A stretch of 64,000 bases of DNA from Nemopilema nomurai (Eukaryota > Cnidaria > Scyphozoa > Rhizostomeae > Rhizostomatidae): assembly GCA_003864495.1 (NCBI GenBank), contig ML133383.1, positions 2,997,560-3,061,559 of the forward strand. Direction: 5' to 3'. How positions within the stretch are numbered: the stretch's first letter is position 1; each line of letters begins with the position of its first letter. A program made the position numbers and the translations under genes. Of this stretch, positions 50,954 to 63,700 are shown one piece after another. The notes beneath the pieces are model-generated. The model had not been told where the DNA came from and did not search any database. It saw nothing but the letters and a program-made list of their open reading frames with translations.

Positions 50954-52600
50954 CAATTAACTAATTACTTACAAAAATGATTATCAAAAACTCTAAAAAA
51001 CCTTAAGTTACATCTAACTAACTAGTTAAAAAGATTAATCATAGTTACAAAGAGATACTAATCTAACATTTAATGTCGGTTAATGATGATAAACTGACAG
51101 TATAGGGGAGAATGAATATATGAAGGGAAAAGGGCCTGGAAAATATATATTTATATATATAGCAATTGAAGCGATTACGAAGGGATGGAATGATTCCTCG
51201 ATCGACAAATGGTAGTGCCTTATCGTTACGGCAAAGATGGTGTTCCTTACGGGGTCTTGAGGGGGGGACTCCCAATCTGGGAGCAATCTTAAAGCTCTTA
51301 CACACAGTTAAGGTCATATTTGGTTGCGTGTGGCAGCTAAGAATGGGTAAATAGTTAATTAAAGGGGTTGATGGAATATACCTATCAAGAACATTTATAT
51401 TTTTAACGAAGGGAGTTTCCTTGAGTTCTCAATTCCACTTTGAGTTCTCCAACCGCATCATGGATAGCTGCTTGTTTATCGCATGTAAGTCTTGAAATCA
51501 AACACTTAATTAAATGCCAGTCTATCATCAAATCTACCATAAATCTACCATAAAATTTGCAACTCCGATTGTTGAAAATAGTGTTCATTTATCTTCTTAA
51601 TGTCTTCAGAGAGTCTTCCTTTCAACATGTCATCTTCCTCTCTTGTTCTCCAACATCTAAAAAGATGATTCAGACAGCAGCAAATTGGAATTCAAACTCT
51701 TCTTTACTAAAGAATAAGGTCTGATGAATGCGATAATTGATATCAAGCGTCAAAATGTTTAGAAGCTCGCTATTTTTCAACCACAACGATTCGAATGACC
51801 AACCTAGTCAATTGTTTTAGCGATGAAACCAGCCAAGCTTATAAGAAAGGTGCTCCACAATTGCCCTTCTATAGCAATGCAGAACTAAATAATTACGCAT
51901 CCAGCCCTATCTGCCTGTTACTCTAGGGATTATTTACCTCCAAGCAAGCAAGTTCTGCTCAGGGAATCGTGTTTATGTACTCATTTTTTAATTAATTCGT
52001 TCCTCCATATTTGACTTAAATAAAGCAAATTCAAAGTAAGCAGAACATTTTTGCACCTACAAAAATTCGCATTTAAGCTAGACAATTCAAGCTGAGTGCT
52101 CTGCTTCAAAACACTGATGCAAATCGAAAGTACTTGTTGTGAGGAAAGCACGAGATTGCAAGCTCATTAAGAAAAGGAAGCAAGGTTCCCTGGAGGTTTA
52201 GAGCTTTCACCCCGCAACAATTGATCGCATTGCTTTGCCAAAAGGAGCATGCATTCTGCATCGGGCATTGTCTAGATCTCTCATGGGAATTAGCAGGCAT
52301 TAACAAATCCAAGACTGGATCCTTTATACGAAGACTGTTGTTTTGGTAATAAGGAAAAGTTCTAGCCAATACTGTTACTTTTGTCAAAGGAATATGATTT
52401 TCATAAGGAGAAACAGTAACTGGCATTTTACGAGAAACTGTCAATTTGAAATCCAAATCAACCATCGCAAAGTACATTGGATTTTATTTCTAGGTGTTAA
52501 ACGAGGAAATTTGAAAGTTGAAAAGAGTTTTGATTGAACCTAGATATCAGATTTAAGCTAGCGTGAAAAGTGTTGCTTGCAAAACGGTCTTTATATACCA
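50954..52600. other. Intergenic region without a supported gene
   Basis: The largest open frame, 52106-52477 on the minus strand (123 codons), has no recognisable motif and no clear splice or start context. A TATATA-rich tract occurs at about 51140-51162. Confidence 0.5.
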
Positions 52601-52609
52601 AGGTCTTTG

Positions 52610-52760
52610 GAACCACCAAACCACAGACTCGAAACAAAAACCAGCCAGTGAACCACCCAATCAACCACCCAAGCAACCAACCAATCAACCAACCAATCAA
52701 CCATTCATTACAACCAATCATTACAACCAATCAACCAATCAACCAATCAGCCAATCAATC
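52610..52760. repeat. CCAA/CAAT simple-sequence repeat
   Basis: Degenerate 4-bp and 8-bp units of AACCAATC and ACCACCAA run for about 150 bases. They keep several frames open (proline/asparagine/threonine/glutamine on +, tryptophan/leucine/isoleucine/glycine on -), which are artefacts of the repeat. Confidence 0.85.
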
Positions 52761-54019
52761 ATCGCCAAATCTCGAGACTAGCATCCAAAGACCATCGGAC
52801 ATAAAGACCGAGCAGCATAAAACTTGTTTTTGAAACATGAAACTTTTCAATGAAATTTTTTAGAAAATTTCACAAAATCTTGGAAATGGGATTTTTTAAC
52901 CTTCCGGCCCCATTTTTTTCAAAATAAACTAAAATTCTGTCATTCTCATTGCAGGTAATTTTGCATGTTCTGTTTTTGGCACTTACAGTCAATATTCTTC
53001 CTAGAAAAGTTTTTATTTTTCTTGCTTTCTTCTAAATGTCTTTATTAAGGCATGGCCGTTATTTCTGATTAGAAAACTTATGTCTTATATTTGTATCGGC
53101 AGCAATCTCGTGAAAGTTTGAAAATTTCAGTGCATTTTCTCTGCTACAGATAGGACACACAAAGTTTCATCAGTTACATGCACTTCTTCAAACTGTAATT
53201 TCTACAGCAGATCTGGCGGCGAATCTAGAGATGTTATGATGATTCTTATACAACTGAAGTCTTTGATGTTTACAGAGGCTATTATTTGCAGCAAAAGAAA
53301 ATTTTTTTAGAAAAGCAACTCACCGCTTTCTTTAAAAAGGTAGCTTCTTTGTTGATACCATCTTCAAGTTATGAACTTTCATCCTGAATTAAAATATAGC
53401 AATATCAAAGATAGGTATAAAGATATCAGCTCAAATTCAAAAGCATCTGCATATCAAATCATTTATGACATTAATTAATTGTTATGCACTTGGTTTCGTC
53501 GTTAATTCAACAATATTCATCCAGTCAACTATCAAGACAATTAGAAAACATTAAAACTGGATTGCCTTGCTAATAATTTCAATAAAATAAGTGTCACTCA
53601 ATTTGGTCACATTTGAATGCAATACTTGAATGCTAAAATCAAAGTTGCTGCTAATGGTCTCAATTGGCTAAGGGGCATAGGTGAAAGGCTAGAGGTCAAT
53701 GTGCAAAACATCTAACAGTTAGAAGCAGCTTAAAGTCTTGGCTACTAAGTCAAGGGCATGATTTTATTCGGAGATTTGAATTTAAATTCAACTGGACAAC
53801 TGTAACAATGGACAAAATACAATAGAATGGGTTTTGATATACATAGAAACTCAATCATTATCTTTATCACAGAAATTAAAGCAGGTTCTCCTAAGAATAT
53901 GTCTGCATCCATATTTATTGCTATACTAGAGGATCATCAAAGTGTGCTGAAAAGTTACCAATAATTTTATGACCATAACTAACATCTTTGTTCTCAACGT
54001 TTGGGCTTATAGAACTCAC

Positions 54020-54077
54020 CTAATGCATGGTTCAGGTCGAAGAAAACCACAGGCCTCTTTCGCCACTCACAGTCAGC
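54020..54077 (-). CDS. Candidate internal exon
   Basis: A 58-base GC-rich piece with acceptor AATTTCTAG and donor GTGAGT, reading ADCEWRKRPVVFFDLNHAL. It enters in phase 0 and leaves in phase 1. The product is not recognised. Confidence 0.35.
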
Positions 54078-56266
54078 CTAGAAATTCTTAGAATCCACTG
54101 CTTATGAGGAACAAAGAGGAACAAGTTAATCCAGCTAAATCATGGGTAATTGGAGATCACCCAGAAGTACTTTAGGCTATCATATCATATTACTTAATGT
54201 TGCAAAAAGAGTTGAATGAAGCAAATGATCTAGAGAGGTGACTTCCTTTGAAATAAAGTCGAAATTATCTAATTTCAAAAACCACGCCCTAGAAACCAAG
54301 AGATTAGATGGTAAAGCAAAGCACTACATAGTCATAGTCAAATAGTCAAATGAAAAAAACATACAAGTACAGATAACATATTCAATTTAGAGGATGTACC
54401 TGGAAATGTCTCCCAAAAAGTATTCTTTGAACAGACTTTTAGAAAATATTCTTTACCTTGGAGGGGTAAGAGCTTCAAAAAACTGTTATGTTATAAGAAA
54501 TGTAACAAATTCTCATGATGGCAACAAGCATATGATCTGCACAAAAATATATATTGTCAAAACAGTTAAAATAAGTAAATAAATGAAAAGTAGAATGTGA
54601 CTTACCAGGTCTTGTATTAGCTTCAAACCCTAATTTAAAGCTTTACAAAGTTACACGATAGAACAAAAAGGATAAAAAATAACTCAAAATTGTTTAGGAA
54701 GGGAAAAATACACCAAAAACTAAAGAAAATAAAATCTGCAAAAGAAATAAAGAGCAACTTTGGATCAATGACAGAAAAAGGGGTTCTTACCTTTTGACCA
54801 ACAGGTAGAACCAAGCGTCCATTTGCCAGCAACTAGCTAAACATTCATTGAAGGCTAGGCTTCATTAGAAGCTAGGCATTGCTAGGTAGTAAAAATGTTT
54901 GTATAATTTACGTACCTCCTTTTTGTGGCCAGAGAATCCCAAGGTTGTAAAGTATCAATAAAATGCAAAACATACCTTGAAGTTGAATGAAATCCTTCTT
55001 TTCCTGAGTACAAAGCATGACAAACGAAGGACATTTGAAAGGCGCTCAAATTGTGAAAAAAGATTGAAAAGATTAGTTACAGTAGTCTGCAAATGGTAGT
55101 TACGAATAGCTACATAAGTAGAGAAATGTTTAAAATGCCAGGAGGTAGTTTTTTCCAAGTCTTTCTTGTCCTGTTGGTAAATTTTTATTTAGTCATTGCC
55201 AGTTTTAATAGCAGAGAAAGATTTACGAAAAAATTACGTACCGTGAATAAATTTTTCTGCACGGTGATTAAAATACTGCAAAACACGAAAAGCAAAGTAT
55301 TGAAAGTAGAATAAATGCCTATTTCTTTTCTTAGTTCCAGTAATCTCCTTGTGCCTACGGAAGATTTCATAATAACAAAAAAGCAGAGAAGTGCAACCAG
55401 TGCTCAGGTAAAAAAGGTTGAATAGCCCTAATTAAAAGGGCTGTCAAAGAGCCCAAGAAGTTGCTGGATGGAAAACCAAACCTAGGAAAAGACGACAAAC
55501 TGATTAGCTTTCGATAAATAATAGAACATTAGCATATGATTAAGATGGTTTTTTAATATAAGAATGATCAAGATTAGCATAAATAAAGAAATAAATGAAG
55601 TAATTAATAGCCTTCCAATAACATTTTAGCTGTCCTCTGATTCGTTTTCTAGGTAAAGTTGGATACAGAATGAATCAGCTCTGATAGCTAGCTATTCCCT
55701 AAGTTAATATTTTAGAAGCAATAATAATCGTAGACATTTCTAGTAGACTCTTCATATTTTCCATATTGAGCTACTCCTACCACAAGAGCAAACATGTGTA
55801 TAGTGAACCATTTGTTGCTTAGGGAAAAGTCCTACAGGTATTGAAATTTTCAGATCACATTTTAAAGTATTTTTATCGATCATCATGTATTGTTGAAAAA
55901 GTGCCACAGATATTCAATATCGAAACTAAGAAAATCTTGTATACGAGACTGAAAAGATTGAAGCTGAAAAGCTCCATTTTTAAGCTAAGCTCCTTTTAAT
56001 TATGTTTCAGTGCCTTTTAGAGTCCTCTAATTTTTTAAAAGAAATCGTTTTTTTCTTTTTTCACGAAGTTTTCATCTGTGTCTTGCAGTTTATTTGAATA
56101 GAGTTTGGACTCAGCTTGCTATCAAATATTCAACAATCCAACCAGCTAAACACATAATTTTCTTTAAAATGTATCTGAAAATAGGAAAATGATTTCCATC
56201 GACTCGTTGAAATAGGAAAATTACATTAACACTCTTGAATAGCTATAATTGCTTTCTGGCCACAGT

Positions 56267-56435
56267 CCCTCATACACCCCAGCCAAGCCACAACAACCAC
56301 AAACCACCGCTAATCGCCAAAACCCAGACCAACCAACCATCACCGCCTCAACAACATCAACAACAATCAGGACCAGAAAGCAAATCTAGCTTGTCCATAG
56401 AGCGAAAATCTCTTTTAGAGAATCTTTTTCTGTGA
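56267..56435 (+). CDS. Doubtful candidate last exon on the plus strand
   Basis: After acceptor CTGGCCACAG, an open frame rich in proline, glutamine and asparagine continues to a stop in SLSIERKSLLENLFL. The CCA/CAA-rich part could simply be low-complexity DNA. I could not find an upstream exon in matching phase. Confidence 0.18.
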
Positions 56436-57775
56436 GATGTTTACTTTCTTGGACACAGTACACAATTTGACGATTTCTAAGCTGACTTGGAAGTATTTTT
56501 TACTTCAAATGTGCACCTGAAGCGTTTGTGAAAAAATTAAAAGAAACCATAATGCCTTAGATTGCTTTCATTTTTCTAACTACGGTAGATTGGATTACCG
56601 TATTAAGAAATATCTAGAAAAATGGAGGAGCCTTGTTTTGATTCGCTAGAATGTAGCCCACATGTCCGTTTTTTTTGATATGACTTTTTCTGAAACATAT
56701 TTTATTACTTCTTTGATTACAACATTTAACTGCGAAGGTGCCGTATCACAAACTTAGTTTCAACATAAAGGCCGCTTTTAAAAATGCTCATCGATTCTAA
56801 AAGAGACTTTTTATTGAAGCTACAGCCGAGTTAATATCTGATAGCCTTGGCAAATGCCACATGGATAAGAATTTGTCATGTATGATTTTTTTAATTCGGT
56901 TTATGAAATAAGGTTTAAAAACTTAACGTTTAATGAATTTTGGCATCTTTTGTCCAAGGAGTGTTCAGCAGCCAAGCATGTTGTCAAATCATCTCCAAAA
57001 TCTTTTACATTTGTGCTGTAGAAAAATTGTTATATGATGAAAGATCTCTTATAAGGAAATTGTCTGGTATAGAATGTGCTGAATTATCATTAAATAATGC
57101 AAGAAACAAATTGATTTCGAAATAAATTCACGAACAAGTTACATAAGATTGCACAAAACTAATGACAAACAACTATTGAGCAATGGTCAGGTGTTCAAAG
57201 ATTGGCGAAAAGTGCAAATTTAGAATGCGATGGTGCATGTTGAAATTAAATGCAAACCTAATTAATTGTTATTTCATGTGTGACCTTTATTGAAAATGAA
57301 GGAAGAATGTTTCATTTCCAACTAATAATTAGCAACTGTTGACTTCTAATGACTCTTTTTGGGAGAATAGCTAATACTTGGGCATCACTGTTTAACCAAA
57401 TTGATCAGCCAATCATTAAAACTTTAGACATGGTGTTTTCCAGTTGCTTCACAAAAGGACAATATCCAATATAAAAGCTAGGCCACTCGATGCTAGCCCT
57501 GTCCACTCTTTATATTCGATCTATCAGTCACTAAAAGCAGAGGCAAAAAATAACGGGGGTGTATGGGGGGGGGAAACAACCTCCAAATTTTGCTAATTTA
57601 TCGGTTAGTAGGTTTTGCTGACTTTTGTGGGCATTGCCCCCACCCATACGTGAAAAAAGAATTTCCGTTACCGACTAAACAAGCGCTCTTGAATGAAATT
57701 TAAAATAGGATGTTATTGCAATTAGCATTATAATAACTAAAAATGGCATAAAAAAGATGACAAACTTTGACTTAC

Positions 57776-57851
57776 ATGAGGCGGCCAAGCAACATAGGTC
57801 TCTCGGTGGCACCGCTGATACACCAAATGTTGTCGGAAATTTTCTTGAAGT
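57776..57851 (-). CDS. Candidate internal exon
   Basis: A 76-base piece with acceptor ATTATGTAG and strong donor GTAAGT. It is much more GC-rich than its flanks and reads FKKISDNIWCISGATERP and onward, a composition typical of a folded protein. It enters in phase 1 and leaves in phase 2. The product is not recognised. Confidence 0.35.
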
Positions 57852-60557
57852 CTACATAATAAAGTGAACATTTACTAAGTGGCAAATGCACAAGTAAGTT
57901 AATTTGCAGAATATCTCGTCGCCATTTTCTAGCATATTTTGCTTTCGCGCGGTGAAAAAGCGTGAAATTCGAAGCATTAGAATTAGAGGAGCGCTAATGT
58001 CATAAGTAAAATGATTTTACTGCATATTCTTTTCAACTACAATGCAGTACATCGATAAAATACAAATAGAGCTTGTCATAAACGAAAAACAAGTTTAAGA
58101 TTAGTAGAAATTTGAAGTGAAACACACCTCGAGCCGTTTCTTTTTATTGTCTATGTCAACGGCACGTTTTTACATTTTCGTTTTTCCTTGGATTCTGAAC
58201 GAAGGAAAATACTTATTAGACTGCTTAGACTGCATGCATGGATAAGTGGAAGTTATGAGATAAGCTGGGGCTTGTTAGGGTAGATGGCATCTGACTTTCA
58301 TAAACAGAAAATGGCTGTTTGTTTACGAACCTGGTTGGCCTAAAATGCTATTATCGAGTGTGCCACAGAGATCAGCTAGCTGTCGAAGGCCAACAGGCAA
58401 AGGTCGAGCATGTGACATGGGAAGGTTTTTATACCACGATATTCCTCTGAGATTTGCTGCATGCTGCTCTTGTACAAAGTTCACGGGTCAATGTCCCTCG
58501 TGAATTTGGCTGATGCATTCAATGAAGCAATAAGCTGCTGAATTCGACCTATGCTCTGCTATTCTCAAGTGAATAAAAACAAACAAAATTGTAAATGAAT
58601 ATGAGAAGGCAGACAAATACTCTCTTGATTGTCAACAAATGCGAAACTTAAGCAGCATCTCATATATTTCTTTATTTACAAACTCGTAGCAGATGTTAAT
58701 TAGTTATGTTAACTATAAAAGCCATATTCGGCGCGTTCCCTTTAATATGCAAATGTTACTATCTTTCTAAATAGTTTATTTTAAGGTTTCTTTCACGGTA
58801 GAAACAAGTAAAATAAGTCGTTTGTAAAATAAGCAAAATTATGGCAAGGGTTTTTCATGATGGCATGGAAAAACTTTTTTAAATTATTTTTGCAGTCAGA
58901 AAGTGTGTGCTAGCCCCCCTGACAATAACTTTTTAATTTGCTAACTTTGAATGACAGTTATGAGCATAATTGCCAAATTTTGATTAACGTTTGTAGCTGG
59001 GAAATCCCAATTTGGAAACTATGTGAGACTCCTTAAGGGAATTATTGAAATGGGCTACTGAGTGGAAACTCTGGGAACAAATTAATCTTAGCTGGGTAAT
59101 TATTTTGTGGATGTATGATATTTTGATTAAAAGTATAATTTTGTTCATAATTTATTCCAGATGATTGTTGCTTTTTGAAGGTCTTTCAAGAAAATTACAT
59201 TTTATCGATACTTTGACCGGGATACCATGATAATTCTTTGCATTGGTATATACATATTAACAGTCATTTAGTCCTCACATAGTAGGACGTTTTGCGGAGC
59301 AAAGAAGTGCAAATTTCGTCACAGTCAGCCAGCTGTTCACTGTCCCTGAAAATACTTGCTTTTAGCCAGTGCACTAATAGTTGGTGTCAGTGCATTTTGA
59401 TAGAATATAAAAGGCCTAGTGCATTGATTTATATGTGATTATCTTGAAGGTGAGTTGCTTGAAGCAGCGGAATTGGCCATACAGGGAAATTCTTGAATGA
59501 TTGCCATTGAATGATTGGCATCTGGATATCTTTGATTTATACAAATGTTAGCGTTTAACTGATGTCTTTCAAGTAAGAATTTTTTGTAAGTAAGAAAGTA
59601 AGCTCGAAGCATCAATTTGGAAATAAAGGAAAGGTATCTCTGTCCATGCCCTTGATTCTTTGGATAATATCAGTTTGGATAATATTGTGTGGTTTGACTA
59701 TAAATGCTGCGAAAAAATTGGTACTATTTGCTTGAGCTCTGTTATTCAATGGAGCTTTGGATGATTTAAGCTTACTCCACATCCTTCAGATCGAGAAAAA
59801 AGCCATACGTGAAACACCTCAATGCTTTTATTCTGAGACATTGACTTGTTATGAAATGGACAAAATAAGCAAATAAAACAAATACAAGATGCAAAGTCAG
59901 ATCAGCTCAAAGCAAAAGATGAATAAATCTATTTCATGATCCCTATGCATGTGGGAAATAAAAACAACGACTCAACAATACAAGGACAGAATATAGTACA
60001 AAGGAAAATAGTGAATAATACTGGACTGATAAGAAACGATATCTCTTAACCTATTTCAAGATATTAACACAATTACATCGTGTTCTTCTCAGTGTTGGTG
60101 CCGTGACCACGCAGTTAAAAAGGCCAAAGGTCATTATCCTGATGAACATTAATAGGCTTAATCAAGTAATGAATGACACAGTGTGATCAGTATTATTAAA
60201 TTTACAGTAGAAATTCATTGGCAGTGCTCATTTTCTTCCAAAGGTTGCATGTCAAAACGTGCCACATTTTTAACGATAAAGTAAAGGCAAAAGCTACATC
60301 CCTTAACGAAAGAGCTTAACGAGAGGGAGACTTTGGCTTCATCATGTAGAGCATCAAAAGGCAATGCTTTCAAAGTTTAAAACGGTATAGAAAAACCAAT
60401 AGGTCTTGGAGAAATTCCTAGCAAAAAAAGGAAAGGGTAAGTATCATAAGGGCGGAGAAAATAACCTTGTTGGCTTTGTTTTGAGATTAGGTTCATAACA
60501 GGTCCATTAAATGCTGTGAAGCAAGGCTCATAATCTAGCACCGCAATTAAGCATTAA

Positions 60558-60563
60558 TTTATT
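60558..60563 (-). terminator. Possible polyadenylation signal of the coiled-coil/discoidin gene
   Basis: AATAAA on the minus strand, 10 bases after the stop. The resulting 3' untranslated region would be unusually short. Confidence 0.35.
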
Positions 60564-60573
60564 AGCTACGCAT

Positions 60574-60724
60574 CTAATTAGCAGCATGCACAATTTTACC
60601 AAATATTTCTAGTCCTCCTATGTAAAGTTCATTTGTATTTGAAGCATTTGGTCCAGTGATCCTGATTCTTAGATAGCGGAATGGACGATGATTTTTTGAC
60701 AACTGCCAAGACGCCACCATATAC
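60574..60724 (-). CDS. Discoidin-like domain, exon 3 of 3, with stop
   Basis: Enters in phase 2. RYLRIRITGPNAS and LYIGGLEIFG close the domain; the stop comes eight codons after EIF. If the internal donor at 60599 is used instead, the exon ends at 60600. Confidence 0.75.
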
Positions 60725-63700
60725 CTAAAATGAATACAAATCCTGAATGAAAAGATGCATCATTTAAAATATTATTGGCTTTCTCAAGTAATCTCCATTC
60801 AGCTACTAGTCATTAAAGGATTAATATTAGAAAGTTTAATCAATACATATAAACTTTTATCAGTTATGAATAGAACAAAATCTTTATTAGTGTTGTTTGA
60901 AAATTAGGGAAATTTTTTTTCAGCCTCAATCGCAAAGTTTATAAAATGCCAGTGCTGAGGGTGCAATTATGAATATTTGATAGGATCATTGACTGGTTAA
61001 CGTTGTATCAAAAGTGCTGAGTACAGTACCATTGTTAAAGTAAGCTAGTCTTATCAACCAGAAAAGATAATTTCGAAGGAGTGTTACGGCCATTTTAGTC
61101 ATCTTTCAAAATGACTATCGTTTAGAACAGCCCAATGAAATTTGCTGCAATGAAATAGTAGGCTATACCTGTCACTTAAACTGGTATCCATAAAATGCTT
61201 TTTGAGAGTGTGCCATTGGCTCGCATCGAGGGACCCTTCCAGTACCCAGCTACGCAGGCAGGCATCACCGGACAGCCACCCATGACAGAGTGAATAGGAC
61301 TCTGGGACGACTGTGACGTCATGGCCAAAATCCAGCTGAAACCAAGAGTCTTCTAGATTCTCCGTGCTGCAAGGCTTGGGCTTGAACGAAAAAAAGTAAC
61401 CATATCAAATGACATGAAATGTTGATATCAGGTGTCATATCAATTACATCATATCATATCATATTTTATCATATCATATCATAACTAATCACATCATGTA
61501 TCATATCATATAAAATATCATATATCATATCACAACATAATATATCATATCATATCATATCATATCATATCAATCATATCATATCATATCATATCATATC
61601 ATATCATATCATATCATATCATATCATATCATATCATATCATATCATATCATATCATTCATATCATATCATATTAATCATATCATATCGTATATCATATA
61701 TCATATATCATAAATTATATATCGATCACATCATACCAATCACATACCAATCATCATACCATATCATCATCATGTAATATCATCTCAATCATATCTTATT
61801 TTATCACATCATGATAAAGTCAGTCGTATTGTACAATATCAGCCACTCATATCATGATAAATACCTTGATATCAAGAATATCCGACGCGCTTCCAAAGCC
61901 CGCCGAGCTTCTTGAGACCTGCATGATCCCAACTGAGGCTGGGTTCTGCCACTCGGCTTTCCCATTTTTCGTAGCCAAGTTATAAATAATGCCATCCTTC
62001 AACACTCTAAGACCTACAAAAGAGTATATCACATAACGCTGGATCATCTTTTCAAGGGCTTCTTATAAACCCTTCTCACAAAAACTTAAAAACTTTCAAG
62101 AAAAAAATTTTAAGGTTTAGCAAATCACAATCTTCATTTTAAAACTTTAAGTGGACAGTGTTGTATTCAAAAAAGGGCTGGCTCGAACAAGAATAGTTCC
62201 CAATGCGACTATTCTATAAAGTTCGTCAGCTTACCTGTACTTTGCGGTATCCCTTCGATTTCATTTCCAACATTCCTTACTTCATTTTCCAGGTCCCCCA
62301 TCCGCTGATCCTGGATCCCAATCTTTTCTCTGTATGCTTGCTCTTGCTTTTCCAGTCTAGCTATCATGCTCTCTTTTTTCTCCAACTTTATGTTCAACTC
62401 TTCAATCCTCTGCATCGCATGGTCTAGCTTACACTTCAGCGCACTAGTGCGTTTCTCAGCTTCCTCTTCCACAAATTTTCTTATTTCATCAGCATCTTTT
62501 CCCAAACGTCCCTGATTTTCATGGCCTAACTTCTTAAGCATCGCCTCGAAGGCTTCGCCATTGTTTATGTTGCTTTTTTCTTCCACCACCTTGAGTTCTG
62601 TCTTAAGAGCTTTCAATCGTTGCAGCAATTCTACAACCTGACTGTCTGCTTCCTCCTTCTCTCTTCTTTCGTGTTTCAGCTGAGCGTGAAGATCCTGCAA
62701 TATTTTCGTTGTTTTGCTTTGCATATCCTCAATCTCGATCTCGTACTGCTTCATAATCTCTCCTCGCAAATCTCTCTCCTCCATCAGCCTCTTTCTGATG
62801 GCTTCGTACGCTTCACTCAAACGAGACTCAAGCCTCTCGTACTCTTCCTCGTACTCCGTGATGGCGTGATTTCGTGACTCTTTCTCCTTTTCCACATCCA
62901 AGTGCAACTTCTTAATCTGTTTCTGCATTTCCTCTGCAGTCACTTCAAGAGCGTTTATCTTTGAAATCTTCTCTGCTTTCTCAGTCGAAATCTTGTAACG
63001 AAACAACGCAACATATTCAATAAGAAAATGTAATGTCGTGTTTGCATCACCATCGAGCTTTTCCATGTTTGTGTCACTTTCACAAAGGCCCTGCAACCGA
63101 TAAATCTCAGCAGCAAGAGAGCCAATTGCCTCTTCCACATCGGCCATAGCAACAGCATCTTCAGGCCCCTCTTCTTTCCAGTTCTGCTTCCCAACGCCAT
63201 TGATGTTTCTTCCGTTCCTTGGCAATCGATTGAAATTTGTCACATCAAGAAACTCTTTTAAATGCTTTAGCTCTGTTTCTTTGGCTTGAAGAAGCTCTTC
63301 CTGGCGAGAAAATCTCTGCTGCAGCTCCAAGAGGCCATCAGCATTTAATTCATCTTTCTTCTCATAATCGACTTTTTGGGCGTGGCCATCACTAACTTCT
63401 TCTTCCCTAACGACTTCTTCATCTAGAGTAGTTTCTTCATGTCTGCCTGTGTTCTGTTCAGGTGTTTGATTCTCTGTACTTTTGGCATCAATCTCATTGT
63501 CTTTGGACTCAGTCCCTAAATCGACTTCTTGCTCCACTGGTTTTACGGTCTCTTTCCTTGCTAAGCTCTCAGCCTTAGGAACTGCATCTTTTTTATTGTC
63601 AGATTTTTCGTTTTTTCTACTTGCTTTTTTTCCGCGACGTTTGTTTCTACTCTTCTGAGCTTGCAATCCGGCCACTTCAATTCTATCCAAAGCACTTTCA

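Larger units (their letters stand above)
53178..59832 (-). other. Region with a chain of candidate mini-exons
   Basis: Reading the minus strand, these pieces lie between AG and GT and can be joined in frame: 59776-59832, 59279-59345, 58331-58463, 57776-57851, 54976-55003, 54791-54832, 54606-54629, 54457-54482, 54400-54424, 54020-54077, 53324-53361, 53178-53224. Most are only 24-76 bases, and I chose them partly because their phases match, so chance cannot be excluded. No start, stop or domain is identified. The rest of the region is AT-rich, with nothing else recognised apart from a doubtful + strand tail at 56267-56435. Confidence 0.25.

Noticed and set aside
52106..52477. 123-codon minus ORF
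   Set aside because: No motif, no conserved look, AT-rich surroundings; it also overlaps no candidate exon in phase.
52563..52833. Overlapping + and - ORFs rich in PNQT or WLIG
   Set aside because: They are translations of the CCAA/CAAT simple repeat.
55341..55407. A + strand splice-flanked stretch reading NLLVPTEDFIITKKQR
   Set aside because: Its outgoing phase does not fit the only downstream + candidate (56267), and the minus strand is also open here.
58418..58433. Minus-strand TATAAAAA just upstream of an ATG
   Set aside because: Only about 8 bases separate them, so the box cannot serve that ATG as a promoter.
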